64,000 nt of DNA, taken from positions 88,797,340 to 88,861,339 of the forward strand of contig JAVMKO010000002.1 of the NCBI GenBank assembly GCA_032164245.1. Reading direction: 5' to 3'. Origin of the DNA: Sternotherus odoratus (taxonomy: Eukaryota; Chordata; Testudines; Kinosternidae). Shown here piece after piece: positions 24,876 through 35,762 of this stretch (position 1 is its first letter; every line of letters begins with the position of its first letter). The position numbers and the translations under genes are program-made. Below the pieces are notes generated by a model that made no database searches, was not told the DNA's origin, and worked only from the letters and a program-made list of their open reading frames with translations.

Positions 24876-25187
24876 CCGTATGTTCCGGCATATAGGACGA
24901 CTTTTTTGAGACTATTTTCCTGGCTTAAACTCAGGGGTCGTCTTATACGCCGGTAAAAAAAAACCACACACAAAAAGCGTGTGCGCCCCGCTCTCCCATC
25001 CCCGCTGCGGGCGGGCTGCTGGGAGCGCCCCGCTCTCCCATCCCCGCCGTGGGCGGGCTTCTGGGAGCGCGCCGCTCTCCCGTCCCCGCCGCGCAGCAGC
25101 CGCGGCGGGGACGGGAGAGCGGCGCGCTCCCAGCAGCCCGCCCGTGGCGGGGACGGGAGAGCAGGGCGCACGCGCTTTTTGTGTGTG

Positions 25188-25220
<33 letters not shown>

Positions 25221-25294
25221 TAATCCGGCTTTTTTACTGGAAAACTCGGGGGTCGTCTTATACGCCCCGTTGTAATATACGCCGGAACATACAG
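24876..25294. mobile_element. TA-flanked TIR MITE with internal GC hairpin, 419 bp
   Basis: The left end is CCGTATGTTCCGGCATATAGG. The right end, reverse-complemented, is CTGTATGTTCCGGCGTATATT. TA flanks both sides (24874-24875, 25295-25296). GGGTCGTCTTATACGCC is repeated subterminally. The interior is a GC-rich inverted repeat. A left part of about 24975-25090 is built from CGCTCTCCCATCCCCGCC units with GGGCGGGCTGCTGGGAGCGC. Its reverse complement lies at about 25099-25175, and the outer AAAAAGCGTGTGCG pairs with CGCACGCGCTTTTT. A poly(T) run lies at about 25189-25218. Same family as 13602-16268. The encoded frames are artefacts. Confidence 0.85.
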
Positions 25295-25424
25295 TAGTCC
25301 TTTTCTATCCACAAAGACACAAAACACAGAGCTCAGAGCCACATGCACTAGCCAACAGGCAAGAAAAAACCAATCACATTCATATGATTAGATAGACTAT
25401 AAGGACAATGAATGTAAGGCACAA

Positions 25425-25612
25425 TGTTGGTCCTATGGGTAGGACACAGGACTGAAATCAGGAGGCCTGTGTTCTAGTCCTGTCTCTGCCATAGACTCAT
25501 TGTATGATCATAGACAAACCAGTTAACTTCTCTGTTTTTCAGTTAGTGACACATCCACCTTTATAAAATGCTTTGGGTATACAGCTGTCAAGTGCTAAGT
25601 AGTATTATTAGG
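25425..25612 (+). repeat. MIR SINE, nearly complete
   Basis: The tRNA-like head GGACACAGGACTGAAATCAGG is followed by B-box-like GTTCTAGTCCTG. Next come CTCTGCCATAGACTCATTGTATGATCATAGACAA and the core region with AGTTAACTTCTCTGTTTTTCAGTT. It ends in AGTGCTAAGTAGTATTATTA. The order matches MIR. Confidence 0.8.
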
Positions 25613-25810
25613 ATAGCACTCACCTGACCATATATGCAATCTGTAATTATGCCACATTCTCTAACACCAGAATTACTCAATCCATTAAACAGCTTTACTC
25701 AGATATCAGTTAACAAAATGGGAATTTGGGGTATACAAGAAATGCAGTAATGGGGCCTGTTTGATTAACACTGACGACATATTCAGAGGTACAGAAGTTG
25801 AGATGCATTT

Positions 25811-26300
25811 AATCATAGAATATCAGGGTTGGAAGGGACCTCAGGAGGTCATCTAGTCCAACCCCTGTTCAAAGCAGGACCTATCCTCAAATAAATCATC
25901 TCCAGGACCAATCCTCAAATAAATCATCCCAGCCAGGGCTTTGTCAAACCTGACCTTAAAACCCTCTAAGGAAGGTGATTGTACCACCTCCCTAGGTAAC
26001 CCATTCCAGTGCTTCACCACCCTCCTAGTGAAAAAGTTTTTCCTAATATCCAACCTAAACCTCTCCCACTGCAACTTGAGACCATTACTCCTTGTTCTGA
26101 CATCTGGTACCACTGAGAACAGTCTAGATCCATATTCTTTGGAATCACCTTTCAGGTAGCTGAAAGTAACTATCAAATCCCCCTTCATTCTTCTCTTCTG
26201 CAGACTAAACAATACCAGTTCCTTCAGCCTCTCCTCATAAGTCATGTGCTCCAGACAAGCCTGGAGCCTGGAAACGTGAAGGTAGGGCAGGAAACACACC
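25811..26300 (-). mobile_element. CR1 LINE 3' end with ORF2 C-terminus
   Basis: AATCATAGAATATCAGGGTTGG marks the 3' end. On the minus strand a 148-residue frame at 26299-25853 gives the CR1 ORF2 C-terminus, with LQACLEHMTYEERLKEL near the start and FFTRRVVKHWNGLPREVV toward the end. The copy is 5'-truncated near 26300, as is normal for CR1. A 32-bp segment containing TCCTCAAATAAATCATC is tandemly duplicated at about 25876-25935, altering the last residues of the frame. Confidence 0.9.
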
Positions 26301-27572
26301 CTCGGGGAGGACTTGTCCAGGATTTAAGCAAGTGTGTCATAATTAATTTTCTGGGACAGGCTTCTAATCTTACGTAGTGCAGTTTACACTAGTGTAAATC
26401 AGGAATAACGCCACTGAAGTAACCAAGGTCATATCAGTAGGAAACTGCCCATATTTTAATTAAGTTATTATTAGGATGTGAAATGAGACAAAAACAGAGA
26501 AACAATAACAGAGAGTGGAGAAATACAAATTGTGTTAGGTGAAACTGAATGGAATAAAGCAACAAGGGGAAGGACACACCAGGAAATTATATATGTAAAT
26601 TATATATGTCCAAGGTTAGGTGTGCTATCTAGTAATAAACAGAGTAGAATAAAAAAGGTTAAGGTGGATGAAATTAAAGAAGTGCAAAAAATCTTTAAAA
26701 TAAATTTGAGGTATCTGCAAAAATTGAGGGCCCAATTGCATTTCTATTAAAATTAATATGAGTGTTAAATCAATAGACATATGACTCATCAAGAGCACAC
26801 ACAAAATAAAATTAGAAGGCCTGATAAGGAAATTAAAATGGAGAATTAAAATATAAAATAATAAATGGCATAAGGGAGGTTTATTAGATGCTCCAATGAA
26901 TCCTTATTCATAATAAAATAAATGTAACTGAAAGGCAACAAATTTAAAACTGGTAAACACTTTTAACACAACATATAAAGTTATCAGTGGAACTGGTTGG
27001 ATTGTGTCCTAAGAACTAAGTAATATTGTAAAAAAGGATAAGACATTTATATGAATGATAAGAACATCCACAATTACTTTAGACAGGACAAACAAAATTA
27101 TAGGGGGATAGAAGAAACTCATGCTTAAGGTTGTAAATCAACTACCACCTGATAGAGGAAAGTTCTATCAGTAGGTTATTCCATAGCAGTTCATTATAGG
27201 GATTTTTGCACCTTTCTCTGGCAGAGATAAGGTAGTAGATTAGACAGACTGGTCTGGTCAATATAACAATTCCTATGTTCCTCTATTCTTAAGGATGATT
27301 TACTGACTGAAGTGGTAGGTGATGCTAAAAAGAAAAAAAAATGAATTATTTATTCCAGTCTTTAAAAGGCAAATGTATGACACATATCAAAACCAGCCAG
27401 GAGTTTCTCTGGGAAAGAAGGAAATACTGAAACAAATTAGGATTATGCTAGAATATATAGTAAATAAATTAAAACGATCTAAAGATTGATAAAATTACCG
27501 GACCAGATAGTAGCCATAGAGGAATTCTGTAGAAACTGGCAAAAGAGAGAAGTAAAGTCACAATAAATATAA
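26301..27572. other. Unassigned AT-rich DNA
   Basis: No gene was recognised. AGTTTACACTAGTGTAAATC at about 26380 is a worn copy of a TTACACTGGTGTAAAT-type dispersed motif also seen near 29630, 40230 and 46850. Confidence 0.45.
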
Positions 27573-28451
27573 TCCTATATAATAAAAGGCCAGAGGAAGT
27601 TTGTCCGAAGCCGTCATGCGCAGTAGACACGGCCCGGACAAACAGCAAGCTGGAAGTGGTAGTTTGGCGGCACAAAATGGCCGCCACGCGTGCGCCGCCG
27701 CGAGCTGCAGAGACAGCCCGGACAAACAGCGGTAAGCACTTTGGCCCATCCCCAGTGAGGTAACAGGGCACAGTGCTGAGAGGCAGTGGTAGAGCAGGGG
27801 TTGGGGACCCCAGTGAGGTAACAGGGCATGGTGCTGAGGGGCAGTGGTAGAGAAGGAGGGGGACCCCAGTGAGGTAACAGGGCACAGTGCAGTGGGACTG
27901 AGGGGCAGTGGTAGAGAAGGAGGGGGACCCCAGTGAGGTAACAGGGCACAGTGCAGTGGGACTGAGGGGCAGTGGTAGAGAAGGAGGGGGACCCCAGTGA
28001 GGTAACAGGGCACAGTGCAGTGGGACTGAGGGGCAGTGGTAGAGAAGGAGGGGGACCCCAGTGAGGTAACAGGGCACAGTGCAGCAGCACTGAGGGGCAG
28101 TGGTAGAGCAGGTGGGGACCCCAGTGAGGTAACGGCATGATGCTGAGGAGCAGTGGTAGAGGAGGGGGACCCCAGTGAAGTAACAGAGCACAGTGCGGCG
28201 GGGCTGTCGGGCACTGGTAGAGAAGGAGGGGGAGACCCCAGGGGAGAAGCAGGGCACAGTGCAGCGGGACTGAGGGGCAGTGGTAGAGAAGGAGGGGGAC
28301 CCCAGTGAGGTAACAGGGCATGGTACAGTGGGACTGAGAGGCAGTGGCAAAGCGGGGGAGGGACTCACTGAGGTAACAGGGCACGGTGCAGGGAGACTGA
28401 GGGCAAACACCATTAAGCACTTTGGCCCGTGTACATGGGCTTTTACACTAG
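27573..28451 (+). mobile_element. Non-autonomous Helitron, 879 bp
   Basis: The 5' end is TCCTATATAATAAAAGG and the 3' end is CTAG. The flanking bases are A on the left (27572) and T on the right (28452), the canonical Helitron A/T target with no duplication. A hairpin GCCCGTG-TA-CATGGGC ends 8 bases before CTAG. These are the diagnostic rolling-circle transposon features, and the 5' end closely resembles bat Helibat-type ends as I recall them. There is no Rep/helicase, so it would move only in trans. The interior is a minisatellite. A subterminal TTTGTCCG...CGGACAAA inverted pair lies at 27600-27642. Confidence 0.88.
27730..28405. repeat. 64-bp minisatellite inside the Helitron
   Basis: About ten copies of a unit of roughly 64 bp containing GGGGCAGTGGTAGAGAAGG, GGGGACCCCAGTGAGGTAAC and AGGGCACAGTGCAGTGGGAC. 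The four central copies (about 27880-28085) are nearly identical and the edges are more diverged. Long minus-strand frames rich in Pro/Leu/Ser read through it and repeat with the unit, so they are not genes. Confidence 0.92.
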
Positions 28452-29884
28452 TTAAAATATATTTGGAAAAATAAGATACTTATAAACTAAAGAAATCTAA
28501 TTTAACATCTACATGCAAGAAGTATCAGTAAAATATCCAGGAAGTTATATGATTCATTTTTTAAAATCACATATATTTTTGCTGTATACTTGCATTGTGC
28601 TTTGGAAATGTGTCACAATCCTGCAACTGAAGACATGTGTGCATACCCTTATATCTACAGAGAAACCCCATTGATGCCTTTCCTAGGGATCCAGACATAT
28701 ACACCTGAGTGCATGACTGGGGACTTCATGCATTTATGAAATGTGTTATGACACTGCTTTATGTATGTTCCCAGTCTATATGTAAATATATAATCACACC
28801 CCAAACTCCACTAACCCTAACTGCATCTCATTTACTGGAGAGATTGGAACAACTTCTACTGAGCAATGCTTGTCTCCCGTTTACTGGGCAGATGTTTTAT
28901 AACAGATGTCAGGTACCATCAAATATTCTTCAATGTATTGGTGGACCAAGTCCCAATGGGTTTCTCATGTGCATACTAGGATGAATTTTACTTGTAATTT
29001 TAAAAAATCATTATAAACTTGAGGGGTAGATTTATTTACTTATTTTATTTACATTTTTACAGCACTTAAACTGTAGTTGCACATGAATTATAGATTATCT
29101 TAAAAAATACATGTCTCAAAATGCCAAAGGAGATTCAACTGTAATAGGGGCTATTTGCTGGCCACATATGTTTACTTAAAATCCAAGCTATTGTATACTA
29201 GATATATAAAAGAATTCAAAACTGGAAAACTTATTGAAAAGAAATTAACTGCATAAATAAGAAATCTATTCACTGGATGATTAACATTTGAAAATTTATT
29301 AAATTAAGAGTGTTTCACTTATATTCATTCTCGGATATTTTATTTTTGAAAGTATACATTTGAATATGCATGGAGCCTAAAGGTACAGCTGTCTATGTCC
29401 TTATAGCTTACACTATTGCTGTAGTGTCAACATTCATTGCAAATACTAATACATTTTTCTTCACAAAACCCTGGTAGGGAAACATTCTTCCCATTTTACA
29501 GCTAGGTAAATCAGACGGAGAGATTAAGTGTGACTTCCCAGGGGAAACACAGGAAGTCTATGATAGAGGCATAAATCGAATCCAGGTGTTCCCAGTCCTA
29601 AACCATGGGATTCTGCTCGGCTTTCCTGGTGTTAATCTGGAGTAATTCGACTGATGTGGAATAATTCCTAATTTACATCAATGAGCATAAATGAGACCTG
29701 AATTTGACCCCCTAAATGCAACGCTGAGTTACAGTATAACGTGTGCCTTGTAGGACATTTGTTTTAAGGTGTCATATACGTTTTGTCTCCGAATAAAACC
29801 ACTGTTTAAAAACTGGTCCTCTTTGATTCCGGCACAATTTAAAAGCGCAAATCCAATCTAATATTGAAGGAGAAACCAACCCCG
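28452..29884. other. AT-rich DNA upstream of the CpG block
   Basis: Contains one MIR fragment (listed separately). No exon was recognised. Confidence 0.5.
29445..29625 (-). repeat. MIR SINE, reverse orientation
   Basis: CCATTTTACAGCTAGGTAAATCAGACGGAG, then GATTAAGTGTGACTTCCCAG and AATCGAATCCAGGTGTTCCCAGTCC, is the reverse complement of the MIR core and tRNA-like head. Confidence 0.75.
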
Positions 29885-31000
29885 CCTTGGGTTGGCCTGC
29901 GGGAGGGTCGAATTTCGAAGTGGACCCAGGGTTGAAAGCCGGGCTGAGTTACACAAGTGAAGAAGGTGCCGCCGCGCCGGGGTGGGGGGATCGTCCCAAC
30001 AATAAAGCTCGCGCGGGGCCGGGATCAGTTAGTTGCGGGTCCGAGGCTAGACGTCCCCTTCCCTCGCCCTGCCTAGGAAATCACAACGTCTCTGTTTTGA
30101 CCCGCCGAGGCAGCGGAAGAGCAGCAGCAGCTCACAGATCTCGAGTCCTTGCCCTGCACTCTGGAAAGGGGCGGGGCGGGGCGAGCCCAGCCCGGGGGAC
30201 GATCGGAAACTAAGCAAGACTTTCTCCCAGCCCCCGCCCTGCCTCGCCCCCTGGTGCCCCCGGACCTTCCACCCCGCCCCGCCTGGGCAGCAGCCCTCGG
30301 GCCCCACTCCAGGATCCGGGGTGGGAGGGAACCCGCCGCTGGCCTCAGGTGCGGGGCCGCCTCGCAGGCGTGGGGGAGCCTGGGGAGGCGGCGCCAGCTC
30401 CCGCCCCTGCGCGGAGCCGGGAGAGGGGGACCCAATCGCTCGCTCGCGGGCTCCAGCAGGCACCTGCCGCCAGCCAGCCGGGACTCAGGCTGCAGCACCC
30501 GGCGGGGCAGGGCGGCTCCTCCCCGCAGCGGCGGTAACCGTGTCTCCTTTGCTGGGACCTTCGGAGCCAGCCGCCAAGTTGAAGCCCGGCGCTGTGCACG
30601 GGGTGGCGGGGCAGGCGCCCGAGCTCCCGGCTGGTGCATCCGCCCCCAGCAGCGTTTCCCCAGGTACCGTCCAGCGCGAAGTGGGTCGGGGGGGAGGTTG
30701 GCCCAGGGCTGGGGTGAAGTTCGTGTGAGGGGCATGAGGAGCCCCGATCCCCCCCCCCTCCCCGACCCTGACGGAGCCCAGCCGCGCTCAAGTCCTTGCT
30801 CTCTGCGGGGGGAGGGCAGCGGTCCTGCAGCTTCTCCCTGCCGGGCGGGGAACAGAGCGGTGCCCGCCAGCGGGTGGCCTGGCGCGGTGGCAGGAACTTT
30901 CTGTGCCCCCCGGAGCCTTTTCTCTCGCCTCCCGGCTCCCTGGGCTCGTCCGGGGGGGGGGGGGTGTCTCTCTGATAGCCCGGGAGTTTATGTTGTGCCC
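29885..31000. promoter_or_regulatory. CpG-rich block, candidate promoter/first exon
   Basis: About 1.1 kb of GC-rich DNA dense in CpG, in sharp contrast with AT-rich DNA to its left. It has a cluster of overlapping GC boxes (GGGGCGGGGCGGGGCG, 30168-30183), more CCCCGCCC motifs at about 30240 and 30270, and a possible donor CAG|GTACCG at 30663. Unlike the other GC-rich blocks here it is not bounded by transposon ends that I can see. I recognise no protein. Open frames on both strands are compositional and lack family similarity. It is most simply an untranslated first exon and promoter of a gene extending beyond the window. The direction is not established. An unrecognised GC-rich repeat remains possible. 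Confidence 0.5.
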
Positions 31001-31626
31001 CTATAAGCTTCCCTTTGCAGCAGGGGTGCCCAGAGCCATCGAACCAAACCCCTGTATCTAATGGAACCCACTGCAAACCAAGGGATGGGAGAGCACCGCT
31101 GCCTTGCGGTCCTGGGGGGGGGGGTTCCCCAGTGGGAAACTTCAATCAAGTGTGTGTGTGTGTGTGTCTGGGGGGGGGGGATGTTCCCCATCCGGTTGTG
31201 TTATGGGGCAGGAGCGAAGAGCGGCTGTTTGGACCCCAGATCTCCTTTGATCAGTGTCCCGTGGGTTGCCCCTGGAGTTGGCAGATCAAGGCGCCTGCGA
31301 GCGGAATCCCCACCCCCTTGCCCCCCCGAGCGTCCGCCTGGGGCCGGGGCACCGCGAGAGCCCCGCCGCCTCCTGCTCTGCCCCGGCCCGGGCCAAACCA
31401 GGGGCGCCAGCAGCTGCGCAGCACCCAGAGTCCAGGCGGGTTTTTCCTCCTGGGCTTTTGGGAGCTAGCGCCTCTAAATCAGCTCTTCTGCCCCCTCCCC
31501 AGGACCGCAAGGCAGCGGTGCTCTCCCATCCCTTGGCTTGCAGTGGGTTCCATTAGATACAGGGGTTTGGTTCAATGGCTCTGGGCACCCCTGCTGCAAA
31601 GGGAAGCTTATAGGGGCACAACATAA
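30988..31626. repeat. 639-bp inverted repeat with ~128-bp near-identical arms
   Basis: The left arm at 30988 to about 31117 starts TTATGTTGTGCCCCTATAAG and ends near GCGGTCCTGG. The right arm, about 31497-31626, is its reverse complement, ending CTTATAGGGGCACAACATAA. I count only two or three differences per arm. Between them lie a GT microsatellite, G runs and a CpG-rich segment. It overlaps the downstream edge of the CpG block. The mirrored TTATG/CATAA ends suggest a long-TIR transposon with a possible TA target, but no transposase or clear duplication is present. Confidence 0.88.
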
Positions 31627-31973
31627 TACACCACCATAGAGCCCACTCCAGACCTATCTGGGTGGAGGGGGGAAAATGCGGAGAAGCATTTGAGTTGCTC
31701 TTTGAGGGTTAGCTGACGGTGGGAGCTCTGATTGTCGCCCGCTGTTGTGTGGCTTCCTTGGCACTCTTTGCATGCCCACTGAAATGCCTGGTTCTTCTCC
31801 TTTTCTGGTACATTTGTCTCTGTTGATTGCCCTGTTTTAATAGGAATGTGAACAGATGTCTATTTAAATCCAAACACAATGTATTGGAAATGAGTGGGGT
31901 CGCCATTTCAATGTATCTTCTGTTTGATGGAATCTCATATAAATCCGAGAGTCTTAGTTGTTGTGCACTAGAT

Positions 31974-32164
31974 CAAGGGTTTCCAGGTTATTACATGGGG
32001 TGGGGGTTTGCTAGTTGTCAGCTTCTACCCCAAACCTTGCTTTGCCTCCAGCATTTATAAGGGTGTTAAATATATTAAAAGTGTTGCTCATTTAGAAGAG
32101 GGGGTCCCAGTCTGAAGTTTGTTATGTGAAAGGGGTCAGCAGTACAAAAGTTTGAGAACCCCTG
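31974..32164. mobile_element. Short hAT-type element, 191 bp
   Basis: The left end is CAAGGGTTTCCAGG. The right end, reverse-complemented, is CAGGGGTTCTCAAAC, the well-known hAT/Charlie-like terminus. It is flanked by CACTAGAT (31966-31973) and CACTAGAG (32165-32172), an 8-bp duplication with one mismatch. Confidence 0.82.
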
Positions 32165-32390
32165 CACTAGAGGCTTTCCACCTGCAATTAGTGCAGTTTT
32201 AAGTTCATTATTTTACATAAAATGGTGTATGTCTAAGTTGATACATTAGAAATCATTTGGCCCCATTGAAGACCCTGGTCACTGTGCTGTCTATAATATC
32301 TTAACGGCAGCTCTCTCCTTTCCCTTGAGGATCTATAGCTTTTCACTCCCTTATGATGCTGGGCGTTAAAACCTCATTTGAAGTGGTAAA

Positions 32391-33313
32391 TAGGGTTGCC
32401 AACTTTCTACTTAAAGAAAACCTGAACACCCTTGTCCCCTCCCCCCCCCCATTCACTCTCCCCGACCCTCAATCACTCACTCATTTTCGCTGGGGGTTCC
32501 TGGAGAGGGTGAGGGCTTCAGCTGGGGGTGTGGGCTCTGGGGTGGGGCCAGAAATGAGAGGTACAGGGTGTGGAAAGCTGGGGGAGGGGGTTGTGGTGTG
32601 GCAGGAGGAGAGGGCTCTGGCTGGAGTGGGGGCTCTAGGGTGGTGCCGGGGATGAGGGGTTTGGGGTGCAGGAGTGGGCTTTGGGCAGGCACCAATGGGT
32701 TTGGAGTGCAGGAAGGGCTCAGGGCTGGGACAGGGATTGGGGTGCAGGGATGGTGGGCTCTGGCTAGGGTGCAGGGTCTGGTGTGGGGTCAAGGTGAGGA
32801 GTTTGGGGTACAGGAGGGGACTCTTGGTGGGGGCGAAGGGGTGCAGAGTGTGGGAGGTGGTGCGGGCTCTGGGAGGGAGTTTGGGTCCAGAAGGGGGCTC
32901 AGGGCTGGGGCAAGAGGTTGGGATGTGGGAGAGGGTTTGGGGTACAGGCTCCAGGAGGGAGTTTGGGTGTGGGAGGGGGCTCAGGGCTGGGGCAGGGGTT
33001 GGGACACAGGAAGGGGTTTCAGGTGCAGGCTCCAGGTGACACTTACCTCAGGTTCCTGGCCAGTGGAAGCTGTGGATCCAGTGCTTGGGGCAGGGGCAGC
33101 TTGAAGAGCCCCTGTGGCCACCCCTGTGCCTAGGAGCCAGAGAGAAATTCCAGCCGCTTCAGGGAGCTGCTGAAGCCGGGCAGGCACCCTGCCTGCCCTT
33201 CTGCTGGCGGCCAACCGGACTTTTAAGGGCCCGGTCAGCAGTGCTGACCAGAGCTACCAGAGTCCCTTTTCAACCGGGCATTCTGGTCAAAAACCGGATA
33301 CCTGGGAACCCCA
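32391..33313 (-). mobile_element. TAGGGTTGCC non-autonomous hAT-type element, 923 bp
   Basis: Its ends are TAGGGTTGCC and, reverse-complemented, TGGGGTTCCC. It is flanked by perfect 8-bp duplications GTGGTAAA (32383-32390 and 33314-33321). The minus strand begins with CAGGTATCCGGTTTTTGACC and GGTCAGCACTGCTGACCGGG, shared with the element at 56102-56763. The interior 32500-33010 is a G-rich array of GGGCTCAGGGCTGGGGCAGG-like units. Gly/Pro-rich frames are artefacts of this array. Confidence 0.87.
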
Positions 33314-33321
33314 GTGGTAAA

Positions 33322-35290
33322 CTCTAAATAACTACATTGAAAGAGCTTTGGTGACATTAAGAGTTTGCTCTTGCACAAGTGGAAGCACATAGGTCAGCTA
33401 TTTAACTATTTGAGTGTAATTTATTTCACTAGCACTCTGTTCTAATAGTAAAAGAAGGTCATGGGTGAATATTGATAGAGGTGCACACAATTTAACTGTA
33501 CCGTGTTCAGCACCTGTTCCAAAACTGTGGTTAAAACTTGCTGGATGAAGAAGTCTCTTGTTCATAAGGTCCTTTGCCAGCCTCCATAAGCTACTTTCTG
33601 AAGAAGTGGCCTCTCATTTTGGTGCAGTGTTTGTTCTGGAGTTTCTGTTGCAAGTGGGACTTCATAACCCCTTATTCCTTTTAGCTCTGCAGGGGAAGAT
33701 TGTCTGAATCCACTAAGAAATGGTAAATACTGCCTGAATTACATATGAAAACATTATTAGTACATCCTGAAGCACCAAAGTTATTCCAGCAAGAGATGTA
33801 TTTTTCCATTCTGCTTATTTAGTCCAGGAAACTACTATGGTTCTGAAGTGGCTTAAAAGTGACCTTCAAAGGAAAAACAAAGTCTATGCTTTTTTTTTTT
33901 TTTTTGCTGCTTTATTAAAGGCATGTAAGATATTTCTTCTGCTTGGGTTTTGAATTAGAAGTTGAAGCAGCGTCTCTCCTGTTTTTCCTGGAAGATGCAC
34001 GGAATGACTGCAGAACTAGTAGAACTATGATATTAACGAAAACATGAAATGAAACTTAGATGGGAGGTGATCTTTGTTCAGACATTTAAAAACTGGGGTT
34101 TTTTGTTTGGTTTTGTTAAAGTTTGTATAACTCAAACAAGTAAAACAGCTGAAAGAAAAGCTCTTGTTGGATATTCAACACTCCCGCCTCTCCCAGTAAA
34201 GTCTGACAAGGTCCCAATTCACATGTTTTGGTCCATGAAGAAAGATTTCCAACAGCACAGGAAATATCAGACTTGATATTGCTAATGTAAAGAGCAAGTG
34301 GGGGTTGTGGGAGGGAGGGAATCCCATACGGTCATCTTGTATATGAGGGCAGAAAAAGGGAACAAATTCTCCCCCCCCCCCCCCCGAAACTATTAAAGAC
34401 GTGCACACCGATTTTCTGATCCACATGTCAACCATTGTGAATAATTCCCAAGTAAGATTCTTATCACTCTACAAATTTTTTCAGTATCCCCACATATTTT
34501 CAGGCTGTGCATATCTAAAACATTACTGCAGTCGGAAGGTGACTAAAGTCACTTGGCCTTGAGTGTCTCGTCTTGGGTTTAATAAAATACATTGAGAGTG
34601 CTGCAATAACGGTCAGTAAATGTCTGCATGTCTTGTGGCTTAATTATGAAATTGTTTTAAAACTCTGCACACGAACAAAACTTTTGGCTCAGCTTTTCAG
34701 ATGTGATACCTCTGTGAATAATCCTTATGAACGGCAAGATTCTATAACTGAATCCATGTGGGCAAACCCCCACATCTGGGTGGATTCAGTTGTAGGATCT
34801 AGCCCTAAATATATGGGTCCAGCATTTTTTCCTCTTTAGAGTACTGCCTATTTCACAATAGCAGTCCATTTTGAGAAAACTGTTAAACTTCCTGAGTGCA
34901 CAAGTTGCTTATAATTCTTTTGTCATGCTTCTCAGACTTCCCTGCTTGTCTGTGTTGAGTCCTGGGGGATATTGCCTCAATACCTGATCAGGACTTTCAA
35001 AGAGACTGCATGTGAGGGTTCCCGGGGCACCCAGAACTCTTGTTACTCCGCCTCTAGTGTGTGTGTGTGGAGGGGGGGGGGGCAACAGAACTCCCCACAG
35101 GGAGTCTAGGTGGCAGCCTGAGCTGGGAGCTTGGGTGACAGCCTGGCTTGGAAAGAAGATTGGGCACTGGCTGGGAGCTGGCATTCTTGTTAATTTCATG
35201 GCTTCACTAACAGCCAGTAGATTTAAGTAATGCAGAGTCTATAGGAATGCTGAATTGCCCTAGAATATACACCTGATATAAGCCCTATGC
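33322..35290. other. Unassigned AT-rich DNA
   Basis: Poly(T) at about 33890-33905 and poly(C) at about 34371-34385. A 56-bp hairpin is at 34741-34796. No exon was recognised. A GT/G-rich tract lies at 35055-35081. Confidence 0.5.
34741..34796. repeat. Short hairpin
   Basis: CTATAACTGAATCCA pairs with TGGATTCAGTTGTAG, and ATGTGGG pairs with CCCACAT around a CAAACC loop. A 5-base CTGGG bulge sits in the right arm. Confidence 0.75.
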
Positions 35291-35297
35291 CTCTCTT

Positions 35298-35635
35298 AGG
35301 GCTGGTCTCCACTACGGGGGGAGGGAGGGAGGGGGGGAGGGAGGAGATCAACTGCAGATATGCAACTTCAGCTACGTGAAGAAGTTTGCGTATCTGCAGT
35401 CGAGCCCCCTCTTCCCCCCCCCCCATAGTGGAGACATGCCTCTCTTAGGGCTGGTCCTCATGGCGGTGGCAGTCGGCGGTGCGCTCCCCCGTTGACTCCA
35501 GCTTGCGCCTCCTGGCAAGCTGGAGTTCCGCAGTCGACGGGGGCACCGCGAGCGATCGAAGACGCGAGAAATCGATCGCCAGAAAATCGATCGCTACACG
35601 CCGATTCGGTGGGTAGTGAAGACATACCCTTAGAG
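35298..35635. mobile_element. Two adjacent GGGCTGGTCTCCAC-type MITEs
   Basis: The first runs from TTAGGGCTGGTCTCCACTAC to CATAGTGGAGACATGCC (to about 35449). The second starts at the next AGGGCTGGTC (about 35450) and ends GTAGTGAAGACATACCCTTA near 35631. The junction sequence ATGCCTCTCTTAGGGCTGG occurs both before the first and between the two. Interiors carry palindromic AGCTACGTGAAG and GATCGATTTCTCGCG-type segments. Related to the elements at 35692 and 60892. Confidence 0.65.
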
Positions 35636-35691
35636 GTGGAATAATTGTCAGGGTAGTGGGCACTCATGTCATCAGGAGCAAGGGTGTTGTG

Positions 35692-35762
35692 TGTACAGTG
35701 ATGTAATTAGGTCGATGTAGGCCATCTTACCTCGACCTAACACTGTATTGTAGACTGGGCCT
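35692..35762. repeat. Fragment of the GGTCTACACTA MITE family
   Basis: Contains AATTAGGTCGATGTAGG and its near reverse complement CCTCGACCTAAC, ending TGTAGACTGGGCC, the family's terminal motif. Confidence 0.55.

Noticed and set aside
27469..28413. 314-residue minus-strand ORF and overlapping 218- and 268-residue frames
   Set aside because: They read through the 64-bp Helitron minisatellite and repeat with its unit. The unit length is not a multiple of three, so all frames stay open. No known domain.
30149..31006. 285-residue plus-strand ORF and a 266-residue minus-strand ORF in the CpG block
   Set aside because: Pro/Arg/Gly-rich composition typical of GC-rich DNA, open on both strands, with no recognisable motif.
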